This document shows positions 1 through 10,661 of a DNA stretch of 37,017 nt, in pieces. How positions within the stretch are numbered: the stretch's first letter is position 1; each line of letters opens with the position of its first letter. A program made the translations under genes and the position numbers. This DNA is from JAHTBL01 sp038532735. Lineage in GTDB: Bacteria; Pseudomonadota; Alphaproteobacteria; Rhodobacterales; Rhodobacteraceae. The notes below the pieces were generated by a model that was not told where the DNA came from, did no database searches, and worked only from the letters and a program-made list of their open reading frames with translations. The DNA lies in assembly GCA_038532735.1 (NCBI GenBank), contig JBCBAC010000018.1, forward strand, positions 1 to 37,017, written 5' to 3'.

Positions 1-384
1 ATGGGCCGGACCTTCACGATAAAATCCCTCGGCTGCGTGGCCGCTCTCGCCGTCCTATCCGAGCTGATCCCGATGGGCCTGATGATCGAGCGGTTGGACC
101 CCGCCCTCGGCGCGCTGATCTTCGGGCTGATCACGGGCACCGGTCTACTGGTGATCTTTCGCCACGGCGGCTCCATGGGCGGACTAGGTGTCGTCGCCCT
201 TCTTATCCAGGACCGCACGAATTTCCCTGCAGGCTGGGTGCAACTGGGCGTCGATCTGGTGATCTTCGCGGTGGCCTTCGTGCTCTTTCCAGCCTCTATC
301 GTGCTCTATTCGCTACTGGGGGCTGTCGTGATCAATGTGCTGATCGCCATCAATCACCGCAAGGACCGGTATCTGGGCAGTTAA
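1..384 (+). CDS. YitT-family (DUF161-like) membrane protein, 5' end cut by the window
   Basis: The reading frame is open from the first base and ends with TAA at 384, giving 127 residues. Three or four hydrophobic segments are visible, with a glycine-rich stretch containing FRHGGSMGG and a C-terminal basic tail (NHRKDRY). These fit the second half of proteobacterial YitT-type integral membrane proteins, which usually have about 200 residues, so the N-terminal third is probably outside the window and the ATG at base 1 is likely an internal methionine. Transport function for the family is poorly defined. The gene runs in the same direction as typA with a gap of about 75 nt. Family assignment is from remembered sequence pattern, so moderate confidence. 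Confidence 0.6.
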   Translation: MGRTFTIKSLGCVAALAVLSELIPMGLMIERLDPALGALIFGLITGTGLLVIFRHGGSMGGLGVVALLIQDRTNFPAGWVQLGVDLVIFAVAFVLFPASIVLYSLLGAVVINVLIAINHRKDRYLGS

Positions 385-459
385 GCGCACCCTTTCCCCC
401 TAGCCAATGCTGCAAGCGCAGTGTATGGCCCGCGCAACTCCCTTATGAAGGCTGACCCA

Positions 460-2277
460 ATGGACCTGCGCAACATCGCAATCATCGCTCACGTGGACCA
501 CGGCAAGACGACGCTGGTGGACGAGCTTCTAAAGCAATCCGGCGCGTTTCGCGAAAATCAGGCTGTGGCCGAGCGGGCGATGGACAGTAATGATCTGGAG
601 CGGGAGCGCGGCATCACGATCCTCGCCAAAGCGACCTCGGTCGAGTGGAACGACACGCGGATCAATATCGTCGACACCCCCGGCCACGCGGATTTCGGCG
701 GCGAGGTTGAGCGCATTCTCAGCATGGTCGACGGTGTTGTGCTTCTGGTCGATGCCGCTGAAGGGCCTATGCCCCAGACGAAGTTCGTGACCTCGAAAGC
801 CTTGGCCTTGGGTCTGCGCCCGATTGTGGTGCTCAACAAGGTGGACAAGCCGGACGCTGAGCCGGACCGCGCCTTGGACGAGGTGTTCGACCTTTTCGCC
901 AATCTCGATGCCTCCGAAGAGCAGTTGGATTTCCCCGCGCTCTACGCCTCGGGCCGCAACGGCTGGTGCGATGCAGAGCTGGACGGGCCCCGCAAGGACC
1001 TCTCCGCGCTCTTTGACCTGATTGTCGAGCATGTCCCGGCCCCCGCCCAAATCGCCCGCCAGTCCGAGCCTTTCACGATGCTGGCAACCACGCTCGGCTC
1101 TGACCCGTTCATCGGCCGTCTGCTGACGGGCCGCGTGGAAAGCGGCACGCTTAAAACGGGTGAAACGGTCAAAGCGCTGTCCCGCGAAGGCGACAAGATC
1201 GAGCAGTTCCGTGTGACCAAGATCATGGCGTTCCGCGGTCTGGCCCAATCGCCCATCGACGTGGCTGAGGCCGGTGACATCGTCAGCCTAGCGGGCATGG
1301 CCAAGGCCACCGTGGCCGACACGATCTGCGCGCCCGAGGTTGATACACCGCTAGACGCGCAACCCATTGATCCGCCCACCATCACCGTGACCTTCGGCAT
1401 CAATGATAGCCCCCTGTCGGGCCGGGACGGCAAGAAGGTCCAGTCCCGCGTGATCCGCGAACGCCTGATGAAAGAGGCGGAATCGAATGTCGCCATCCGT
1501 GTCACCGACACCCCCGGCGGCGAGGCGTTCGAGGTCGCCGGGCGCGGCGAATTGCAGATGGGTGTTCTGATCGAAAACATGCGCCGCGAGGGGTTTGAGC
1601 TGTCGATCTCGCGCCCGCAAGTGCTGTTTCAAGAGATTGACGGGCAACGCCATGAGCCAATCGAGGAAGTCACGATTGACGTCGATGACGAATATTCCGG
1701 CACCGTGATCGAAAAGATCACTGGCGCGCGGCGCGGCGATCTGGTCGAGATGAAGCAAGCGGGTGCAGGCAAAACGCGCATCATCGCGCATGTCCCGTCG
1801 CGCGGTTTGATCGGCTATCATGGCGAGTTTCTGACCGACACGCGCGGCACAGGTGTCTTGAACCGTGTCTTCCATGACTGGTCCCCTCACAAGGGCCCCA
1901 TCCCCGGCCGCCGTGCAGGCGTTCTGATCTCGATGGAGAACGGCACATCCGTCGCCTACGCAATCTTCAACCTCGAAGATCGCGGCAAGTTCTTCATCGG
2001 TGCGCAGGAAGATGTCTATCAGGGCATGATCATTGGCGAGCATAGCCGCGAGAATGACCTTGAGGTGAACCCGCTGAAAGGCAAGAAACTGACCAACGTG
2101 CGCGCGTCAGGTACCGACGAAAACGTGCGTCTGACCACACCCGTCAAGATGTCGCTGGAAGAGGCGATTGCCTATATCGACGATGACGAACTGGTCGAAG
2201 TGACGCCTAACGCGATCCGCTTACGCAAACGCTATCTGGACCCGCACGAGCGCAAGCGCCAAGCGCGCGCAAGCTAA
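460..2277 (+). CDS. typA: Translational GTPase TypA/BipA
   Basis: A 605-residue ribosome-associated GTPase of the EF-G/LepA group, involved in 50S assembly and stress or cold adaptation. The P-loop AHVDHGKT is at residues 10-17, followed by DTPGHADFGGE (G3) and NKVD (G4). A beta-barrel domain 2, the EF-G-like domains and the TypA C-terminal signature (KGKKLTNVRASGTDE) complete the chain. An upstream in-frame GTG exists at 421, but ATG 460 is preferred because the conserved family start (MDLRNIAIIAHVDHGK) begins there and GAAGG at 447-451 sits 8 nt upstream. Length matches the family norm of about 605. It is followed directly by a strong terminator. Confidence 0.97.
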   Translation: MDLRNIAIIAHVDHGKTTLVDELLKQSGAFRENQAVAERAMDSNDLERERGITILAKATSVEWNDTRINIVDTPGHADFGGEVERILSMVDGVVLLVDAAEGPMPQTKFVTSKALALGLRPIVVLNKVDKPDAEPDRALDEVFDLFANLDASEEQLDFPALYASGRNGWCDAELDGPRKDLSALFDLIVEHVPAPAQIARQSEPFTMLATTLGSDPFIGRLLTGRVESGTLKTGETVKALSREGDKIEQFRVTKIMAFRGLAQSPIDVAEAGDIVSLAGMAKATVADTICAPEVDTPLDAQPIDPPTITVTFGINDSPLSGRDGKKVQSRVIRERLMKEAESNVAIRVTDTPGGEAFEVAGRGELQMGVLIENMRREGFELSISRPQVLFQEIDGQRHEPIEEVTIDVDDEYSGTVIEKITGARRGDLVEMKQAGAGKTRIIAHVPSRGLIGYHGEFLTDTRGTGVLNRVFHDWSPHKGPIPGRRAGVLISMENGTSVAYAIFNLEDRGKFFIGAQEDVYQGMIIGEHSRENDLEVNPLKGKKLTNVRASGTDENVRLTTPVKMSLEEAIAYIDDDELVEVTPNAIRLRKRYLDPHERKRQARAS

Positions 2278-2280
2278 AGA

Positions 2281-2316
2281 AAAGGCGCCCCGCTGATATT
2301 TTGGGGGCGCCTTTTT
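2281..2316. terminator. Bidirectional intrinsic terminator between typA and the DUF1330 gene
   Basis: An 11-bp perfect inverted repeat (2281-2291 with 2304-2314) with a 12-nt loop is followed by a T-run on the plus strand. The left side begins with an A-run, which gives U's on the minus strand. It lies right after the typA stop and just past the stop of the converging gene, so it can serve both. Confidence 0.9.
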
Positions 2317-2604
2317 TCATTCCAGCTCTTCGAGGATCATCAAATCCCGTTCCGACGCCCCTTTGGCGTAGCTGAGCGCCTCTTGATAGGCGTCCGAATG
2401 GTAGCAATCATGCGCCGCTTGCAGGCTTTTAAACCGCACGACGACATTGCGGGGCCGGTCCCTGCCCTCAAGCTGCTCATACTTGCCGCCACGCGCAAGG
2501 AACACCCCGCCATGCTCTGCAATCGCAACCGTCGCGCGCTTGGCGTATTCGCCATAAGCCGCCTCATCCGTGACCGTGACATGTGCAATCCAAAGTGCGC
2601 CCAT
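2317..2604 (-). CDS. DUF1330-family small protein
   Basis: A 95-residue protein of the dimeric alpha/beta-barrel type. It has the DUF1330 pattern: N-terminal WIAHVTVTD, central GGxFLARGGKYEQLEG, then RNVVVRFKSLQAAHDCYHSDAYQEA near the C-terminus. Biochemical function of the family is not established; it resembles small monooxygenase/EthD-like folds. The start at 2604 is chosen because GGAGG (2610-2614) lies 5 nt upstream. It is the last gene of the minus-strand series alaS, glycosyltransferase, DUF1330, about 38 nt after the preceding stop, so it may be co-transcribed. Confidence 0.85.
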   Translation of the reverse strand: MGALWIAHVTVTDEAAYGEYAKRATVAIAEHGGVFLARGGKYEQLEGRDRPRNVVVRFKSLQAAHDCYHSDAYQEALSYAKGASERDLMILEELE

Positions 2605-2642
2605 TTTATCCTCCAACCGTCAACAACGAGCCTCGTCTGTTT

Positions 2643-3539
2643 CTAAAAGCAGGATCTAAAGCGTTCCGGCAAGATATAGGTGCGCCGGTTGGCAATCTTG
2701 CCATGCCTATAGAACCCCTCCTCCTCCGAGAAAGTCCAGACCTTCTCAACCCGTCGGCGCTGCCAATCAAATAGAAAATCTGTCTCTTCTGGTGCGCCAG
2801 CCTTAATGAAGCTCTCCAGAAACTCTTGCATCTTTGCCGATGGCTTTGACCAACCGTCACCTGCAATCGACCCAGTAATCGCGTTGGTATCTGCGCTCAC
2901 AACCTGATTTCTTTGCGCCTGACGGGATAATAGCATCTCCCGATCAAAGTAGCGCAAATGGAACAGATAGAGGTTCCGATCAAGGTACAGTTCGGGATGC
3001 GAAGAATAGTGACCGCCCAACGACCAGCGCAGCGGTACGGAGGTGATGCAGGGTTTGCAGTACGACGCGTTGATGCGCACATGCGGCCTTTGCGACAAGA
3101 GCGGTCGTTCAGCATCAAAAGGGTCCGGCTGCACATCTGTGCGGTGCACAACTTCCAGCGCGAAGGGCGATATGACATCTGCGGGATGATCGAGAATATA
3201 GTCGCGCAAGCCGACCGGATGATCGGGGTCAATCACGATCAACTCATCGACGTCGTTCACAACGACCCGATCGTAAACGCGTGTCAAACCACTCGCGATG
3301 TCTGAGAGCATGGCCCAACGGTTATCATCCCACCCTTCTGCATGAACAGCTTGCGGCAAACGGATCGTCCTGCAATCTGCCGCAAAATCGGGTATGTCCT
3401 GATCCTGACCATCAAAAAGGATAAAGAGGTTCTCCGGCTCCACGATCTGCCGATAATGGTTCACCCAAAGTCGCAGGAAAAAGTCGTCATCTCTCACCAT
3501 CGTCAGAAAGGCGAGCGACCCGTTTTGCGACAGTGTCAT
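2643..3539 (-). CDS. Glycosyltransferase family 2-like protein
   Basis: A 298-residue protein that resembles the GT2-like family found in roseobacters (Glyco_tranf_2_4 type). The N-terminus LAFLTMVRDDDFFLRLWVNHY matches the usual opening of these enzymes, where an acidic and aromatic stretch starts the nucleotide-sugar fold. A DxD-like motif NDVDE lies at residues 95-99 and would bind the metal-sugar-nucleotide. No membrane segment or signal peptide is evident, so it is probably cytosolic or peripheral. The donor and acceptor are unknown. It begins 17 nt after the alaS stop on the same strand, so it is likely read from the alaS transcript. The functional link to alaS is unclear. Confidence 0.75.
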   Translation of the reverse strand: MTLSQNGSLAFLTMVRDDDFFLRLWVNHYRQIVEPENLFILFDGQDQDIPDFAADCRTIRLPQAVHAEGWDDNRWAMLSDIASGLTRVYDRVVVNDVDELIVIDPDHPVGLRDYILDHPADVISPFALEVVHRTDVQPDPFDAERPLLSQRPHVRINASYCKPCITSVPLRWSLGGHYSSHPELYLDRNLYLFHLRYFDREMLLSRQAQRNQVVSADTNAITGSIAGDGWSKPSAKMQEFLESFIKAGAPEETDFLFDWQRRRVEKVWTFSEEEGFYRHGKIANRRTYILPERFRSCF

Positions 3540-3556
3540 CGGACCGACCCCACCCG

Positions 3557-6220
<2,664 letters not shown>

Positions 6221-6282
6221 GGGCGTCTTTCGCGGCGTTTCTCAGGCCTTCTTGAAATAGCCCCGCTGGTGGGGAGTGTCCA

Positions 6283-6317
6283 CAACAAGAAAAGGGCCGG
6301 CGCATGGCCGACCCTTT
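6283..6317 (-). terminator. recA intrinsic terminator
   Basis: On the minus strand an 11-bp stem with one G-U pair (6307-6317 with 6291-6301) and a 5-nt loop is followed by a U-rich stretch (6283-6290). It starts 20 nt after the recA stop and separates recA from alaS. Confidence 0.85.
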
Positions 6318-6336
6318 CAATTGGATTTGGTGTAGA

Positions 6337-7431
6337 TCAGCTTTCCAGCACGTCGCCGTCGCCATCAAGACCTTCGCCCTTGGCTTCTTCTGGCGGCATC
6401 TCAAAATCAAGACCATGGGCGGCGCGGATCTTATCTTCGATCTCCAGCGCGGTGCGCTCGTTCTCTTTCAGGAAAGTCTTTGCATTCTCGCGCCCCTGCC
6501 CGATCCGCTCGTCCCCGTAAGAGAACCACGCGCCGGACTTCTCAACAATCCCGGCTTTGACGCCCAGGTCCAGCAGCTCGCCCATCTTCGAAATGCCTTC
6601 GCCATACATGATGTCGAACTCGACCTGCTTGAACGGGGGCGCGACCTTATTCTTGACGATCTTCACCCGGGTCGCATTACCGACGACCTCGTCACGGTCT
6701 TTCAGGGCACCAATCCGGCGAATGTCCAAACGGACGGAGCTGTAGAATTTCAGCGCGTTACCACCGGTCGTTGTTTCGGGGCTGCCAAACATCACACCGA
6801 TCTTCATCCGAATCTGGTTGATGAAAATAACCATGCAGTTCGACCGTGCGATCGATCCGGTCAGCTTACGCATCGCCTGGCTCATCAGACGGGCATGCAC
6901 ACCTACGGCGCTATCACCCATATCCCCTTCAAGCTCGGATTTCGGCGTTAGCGCCGCAACCGAGTCGACGACGACCATATTTACAGCACCGGAACGCACC
7001 AGCGTGTCGACAATCTCCAACGCCTGCTCGCCTGTGTCGGGTTGAGAAATCAGCAACTCTTCAAGGTTCACGCCCAGCTTCTTGGCGTATTGCGGGTCCA
7101 GCGCATGCTCTGCATCGACAAAAGCGCAAACACCGCCTTTTTTCTGCTCTTCTGCAACGCAGTGCAGCGTTAGCGTGGTTTTACCGGAACTCTCCGGGCC
7201 GTAAATCTCAACAATGCGACCTTTGGGCAGGCCACCAATGCCAAGCGCGATATCGAGACCAAGCGAGCCCGTCGACGTCGCCTCAATCTCCTGGATGGCC
7301 TGACCAGCACCAAGTTTCATGATTGAGCCCTTGCCGAACTGGCGTTCAATCTGGGCCAGCGCACTGTCGAGCGCCTTTTGTTTGTCGGTCGCTTTTTTAT
7401 CGGTCATGCTGGAAATATCTGCCATTGCCAT
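6337..7431 (-). CDS. recA: Recombinase A
   Basis: A 364-residue RecA protein, catalysing strand exchange and acting as co-protease for LexA. Walker A GPESSGKT is at residues 78-85; MVVVDSVAALTPKSE (Walker B and loop L1 region) and the INQIRMKIGVMFGSPETTTGG DNA-binding segment follow. The C-terminal tail is acidic. The first ATG at 7431 is chosen because AAGGA (7442-7446) sits 10 nt upstream; the alternative at 7425 would be 16 nt away. Upstream lies a promoter with an SOS box, so LexA control is expected. Downstream is a terminator, then alaS. Confidence 0.99.
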   Translation of the reverse strand: MAMADISSMTDKKATDKQKALDSALAQIERQFGKGSIMKLGAGQAIQEIEATSTGSLGLDIALGIGGLPKGRIVEIYGPESSGKTTLTLHCVAEEQKKGGVCAFVDAEHALDPQYAKKLGVNLEELLISQPDTGEQALEIVDTLVRSGAVNMVVVDSVAALTPKSELEGDMGDSAVGVHARLMSQAMRKLTGSIARSNCMVIFINQIRMKIGVMFGSPETTTGGNALKFYSSVRLDIRRIGALKDRDEVVGNATRVKIVKNKVAPPFKQVEFDIMYGEGISKMGELLDLGVKAGIVEKSGAWFSYGDERIGQGRENAKTFLKENERTALEIEDKIRAAHGLDFEMPPEEAKGEGLDGDGDVLES

Positions 7432-7483
7432 TGAGTTGCCATCCTTATTTCACACCGCCATGAGAGCGGCAATCACTGCTTTT

Positions 7484-7498
7484 GTTCGCCTCTTGTTC
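7484..7498 (-). promoter_or_regulatory. LexA-type SOS box upstream of recA
   Basis: The sequence GTTC-N7-GTTC is a direct repeat with exact spacing (7484-7487 and 7495-7498). This is the established LexA operator form in alphaproteobacteria such as Rhodobacter. It lies 6 nt downstream of the predicted recA -10 element, a position suited to repression. Confidence 0.9.
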
Positions 7499-7504
7499 TC
7501 ACGG

Positions 7505-7533
7505 GTTATGAGATCAAAAAGAGAACATTTCAA
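7505..7533 (-). promoter_or_regulatory. Predicted recA promoter
   Basis: On the minus strand TTGAAA (7528-7533) and CATAAC (7505-7510) are separated by 17 nt, a good sigma-70 fit. The SOS box begins 6 nt further downstream, over the expected start of transcription. Confidence 0.65.
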
Positions 7534-7627
7534 CAATAAATTTACGCAATGACTTTCGCGCGAAGCGGTTAACAGGTAGTTTACAGCGCAGATCAACGCG
7601 CAGAAAAACTGTGGAGAGCAGAGTTAA

Positions 7628-8224
7628 ATGCTTGTTTTTTGGAAAGAAAAACTTGCCTTCCTAGCGACACCGAAAACCGGCAGCACGGCTTATCAGGAAG
7701 CGTTGAGGGACCGCGCCGATATAGTTGTATCGGATCCGACGACGCTGAAGCATTCAACGATTCAGCGATACAACCGCTTTTTCCGACCTATGTTCAGCGT
7801 CGCGGGCGCCGAAGATGTCGAGACATTGGCCGTCATGCGCGAACCGATTGAGTGGCTCGGCAGCTGGTATCGATTTCGCAGCAGGCCTTTTCTCAACGGC
7901 AACCCAAACAGCACCGCAGCGATTAGCTTCGATGAATTCGCCCTCGCCTATTGCCAAGGGGATCGCCCCTCGTTTGCAGCTGTCGGATCGCAAGCAAAAT
8001 TTTTGACAGGTGCAAAAGGCAAAGACCAGGTTGATCATCTATTCCGGTACGACGATCAAGACGCGTTGCAAGCCTTCCTGACCAACCGCTTGCAGATCGA
8101 CTTTTCTTTGAACAAGCGCAACGTCTCGCCAAAGAAAGAACTCACGCTGGAGCCGAAGACCGAGCGTAAGCTATATCGCAAGCTATCAGCTGAATACGCT
8201 ATTTGGGAAAGCCTCTCTCGTTGA
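7628..8224 (+). CDS. Sulfotransferase-like protein
   Basis: A 198-residue cytosolic protein. Its N-terminus contains TPKTGSTAYQEAL, which resembles the 5'-phosphosulfate-binding loop (PKTGSTS/T) of PAPS-dependent sulfotransferases. A second familiar feature is MREPIEWLGSWYRFRSRP, matching the R-x-P-x-x-R-x-x-S-x-Y 3'-phosphate-binding region. This makes a sulfotransferase fold likely, but the protein is short compared with typical family members (250-300 residues). Similar roseobacter proteins are sometimes automatically called gamma-glutamyl kinase, which the motif does not support. GGAGAG lies just upstream of the ATG. It stands alone between divergent recA and convergent cckA; substrate unknown. 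Confidence 0.65.
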   Translation: MLVFWKEKLAFLATPKTGSTAYQEALRDRADIVVSDPTTLKHSTIQRYNRFFRPMFSVAGAEDVETLAVMREPIEWLGSWYRFRSRPFLNGNPNSTAAISFDEFALAYCQGDRPSFAAVGSQAKFLTGAKGKDQVDHLFRYDDQDALQAFLTNRLQIDFSLNKRNVSPKKELTLEPKTERKLYRKLSAEYAIWESLSR

Positions 8225-8236
8225 TAGCTTATCACC

Positions 8237-10588
8237 TCAGTGAAGCTGATGATGCACCGTCGTCGTCAAATCCGTGAGCGAGAATGGCTTTGGCAGAAAG
8301 ACGGAGTTCGGAATGCTCGCCTGATTGTCCGCGATCGACTCCTCCGCATAGCCTGAAACGAAGACCACGCGCACGTCGGGACGGTCTTCCAAAGCTTTTT
8401 TCACCCAGCTCGGCCCGTCCATCCCGGGCATAATGACATCGGTGACGAAGACATCGACCTCAAGATCCTTGTCCGTCAGCAAATCCAAAGCGGCTTCTGC
8501 ACAATCAGCCTCGATCACAGTGAAGCCCTTCAATTGAAGCGCGCGGGAGGCAAAGGCGCGGACGGGCGCTTCGTCTTCGACCAGCAACACAACGCCATCG
8601 GCCCGCGCACGAAGGGGTTCGGTAACCCGCGCTGGCGCTGGTTTCTCTGCCAGCTCTGAATGCTCGCGGACAGGGAAATAGAGACTGAAGGTCGTGCCCA
8701 CGGACGGGACCGAATCCACGAAGATGAACCCGCCTGTTTGCTTAATAATGCCGTAGACCGTGGATAAGCCAAGCCCTGTTCCCTCGCCCGTCCGCTTGGT
8801 CGTGTAGAACGGCTCGAATATACTAGAGAGCTTGTCGGCAGGGATCCCAACGCCTTGATCATGCACACGCACGATGGAGTATCGTCCAGCGGGCACGGTG
8901 GCGCGGTCGCGGCTCAGATCTTCGTGAAGCACCACAGCTTCTGTCTCTATCCGTATTTCACCGCCCTGCTCCATCGCATCGCGCGCGTTGACCACGAGGT
9001 TCATCATGACCTGCTCCAGCTGGCGCTTGTCAGCCCGGATCGGCATCAGGCTGGGATCATGCGAGAACGACAACGTCGTCTTTTCGCCGACCAAGCGATT
9101 CAGCAGATGCGTGAGATCGGCCAAAGTATCTCGGAGATCCATCGTTTGCGGCTGCAAATTCTGTTTGCGTGAGAAGGCAAGCAGTTGTCCCACCAAAGAA
9201 GCCGCTCGATTGGCGTTCTGGCTGATCTGCGTCAGATCGCCGAAATCCTCATCCCCTTGATCGTGACGGAGCAGAAGCAGATCGCAATGCCCGGAAATGG
9301 CCGTCAGAAGATTGTTGAAATCATGGGCAACACCACCGGCAAGCTGGCCAATCGCCTGCATTTTCTGGCTCTGAACGAATTGCGCTTCCAGTGTCTTAAG
9401 CTCTGTCGCATCGGTCAAAATCGCCACAAGCGATGCAACGCCGTCTTCCACGACTTTGGTCAACGTCACCTGCAGATAAACCTCGGGCGAGACGCCCTTG
9501 GCACGTAACACGACCGCTTGACGGCGTGTGCGCCCCTCGAATGCTTCCTGAAGCCAATCGCGCACCGACCGGCCCAAACCATCAACAAGGTCCCACGCCA
9601 TGCGACCAGAGACGTCTTCACCACCAAAAATCTCACGCACCAGACGGTTGCAAGCTGTGACAGCGCCGCTGTCGTTAAGACGCAAAAGCGGCACAGGAAT
9701 ATCTTCAAAGACACTGTCCGCATTGGCCATTGCTGCAGTAGAACCCGCGTGATCGCCCGGCAAAAGATACACTTCTTGCCGGTCAGTCGCGCCAGGAATA
9801 ACGGCCACGCGGGCATTCAATGTGCCTTTTTCCGTATCAATCTCATGCATCTCACCCGAGATCAAAGGGAGCTCTCGAAAGACACGATCAAGAGATTTGA
9901 CGCGCCCGCCAAGCAGCTTGCGGCTGGCCTCGTTCATGAACAGAATAGTGCCGGATTTGCTTGCCGTCAGTATTGGCAGATTGATCCCGTCTGCCCCGCG
10001 TGCACTGGCGGGGCGATCCGCAATATCTTCAAGACGCCACAGGAAATTCGCCTCGCCAACCCGGTGAACAACCAGACGGATGTGACCGCGGCGGGTTACG
10101 ATATCTTCGCGCGCGCTGCCAAAGCCATCGGCCTTGGTTTGCATCCGCGAGATGACATTTGCAGGGGTGCTGATCACGTTGGCCAACTGCCCTGCGACCG
10201 TGTCAGAGGAGGTTGACAACCGCTCCACCGCGGCGCGGTTCGACACCAGAACCAGCCCTTCGCGATCCGCAAGAATACTGGGGGCTGGGTCTTTATCGAT
10301 TACCACGGCAAGCCCATCACGTAAGTTACCAACCTTACGAGTATGCTGCCATGCAATCAGCCGGATTCCGATAAAGATGACGATCATTGTCATCCCGGCC
10401 CCAAGTGCGATCAGGCCAACCAGATCGCTGAGCACATAAGAGGCCGCCACTGCGATCAAACCCGCAACGCCCAGTAACGCCGCGCGCGGCGACAGCATCA
10501 CAGCCGTGCGGGAAATCATGCCCGGGGAGATATCGGTCTGACCCACATCGGCCCTCCAAAAAGAATCATGCTCTTGGTTATCGGGCAT
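8237..10588 (-). CDS. cckA: Hybrid sensor histidine kinase CckA
   Basis: A 783-residue membrane kinase. Two hydrophobic segments lie at about residues 30-75, followed by PAS-like regions. The HisKA domain has AGGVAHDFNNLLTAISGH with the phosphorylated His near residue 421, and the HATPase domain contains NLVVNARDAM, DQGVGIP and GEGTGLGLSTVYG. The C-terminal receiver domain has VFVTDVIMPGMDG with the phospho-acceptor Asp near residue 716. This layout and the wording of the H-box match CckA, which passes phosphate to CtrA through ChpT. In this lineage the pathway affects motility and gene transfer agents. A CtrA-type site lies directly upstream, supporting the call. Confidence 0.88.
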   Translation of the reverse strand: MPDNQEHDSFWRADVGQTDISPGMISRTAVMLSPRAALLGVAGLIAVAASYVLSDLVGLIALGAGMTMIVIFIGIRLIAWQHTRKVGNLRDGLAVVIDKDPAPSILADREGLVLVSNRAAVERLSTSSDTVAGQLANVISTPANVISRMQTKADGFGSAREDIVTRRGHIRLVVHRVGEANFLWRLEDIADRPASARGADGINLPILTASKSGTILFMNEASRKLLGGRVKSLDRVFRELPLISGEMHEIDTEKGTLNARVAVIPGATDRQEVYLLPGDHAGSTAAMANADSVFEDIPVPLLRLNDSGAVTACNRLVREIFGGEDVSGRMAWDLVDGLGRSVRDWLQEAFEGRTRRQAVVLRAKGVSPEVYLQVTLTKVVEDGVASLVAILTDATELKTLEAQFVQSQKMQAIGQLAGGVAHDFNNLLTAISGHCDLLLLRHDQGDEDFGDLTQISQNANRAASLVGQLLAFSRKQNLQPQTMDLRDTLADLTHLLNRLVGEKTTLSFSHDPSLMPIRADKRQLEQVMMNLVVNARDAMEQGGEIRIETEAVVLHEDLSRDRATVPAGRYSIVRVHDQGVGIPADKLSSIFEPFYTTKRTGEGTGLGLSTVYGIIKQTGGFIFVDSVPSVGTTFSLYFPVREHSELAEKPAPARVTEPLRARADGVVLLVEDEAPVRAFASRALQLKGFTVIEADCAEAALDLLTDKDLEVDVFVTDVIMPGMDGPSWVKKALEDRPDVRVVFVSGYAEESIADNQASIPNSVFLPKPFSLTDLTTTVHHQLH

Positions 10589-10594
10589 GAAGTG

Positions 10595-10609
10595 TTAACG
10601 CGGCCTTAA
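10595..10609. promoter_or_regulatory. CtrA-type binding site in front of cckA
   Basis: TTAA (10595-10598), seven bases, then TTAA (10606-10609): an exact match to the CtrA consensus half-site pair TTAA-N7-TTAA. It lies 6 nt upstream of the cckA start codon, immediately downstream of a weak predicted promoter, and would overlap the transcription start. Confidence 0.65.
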
Positions 10610-10615
10610 ACCACG

Positions 10616-10644
10616 CATATCAACCCTGGCGAGCATAAACACAA
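10616..10644 (-). promoter_or_regulatory. Possible cckA promoter
   Basis: On the minus strand TTGTGT (10639-10644) and GATATG (10616-10621) are 17 nt apart. The -10 match is only partial, so this is a weak prediction. It sits just upstream of the CtrA-type site. Confidence 0.35.
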
Positions 10645-10661
10645 TTATAAGATGATCTATC

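Noticed and set aside
6221..6336. Search for a recX gene between recA and alaS
   Set aside because: The gap is only 116 nt, holds the recA terminator and cannot encode RecX. Direct recA-alaS order without recX also occurs in other alphaproteobacteria, so it is not treated as unusual.
7569..7583. TTAA-N7-TTTA upstream of the sulfotransferase-like gene
   Set aside because: One mismatch from the CtrA consensus with no other support, unlike the exact site at cckA.
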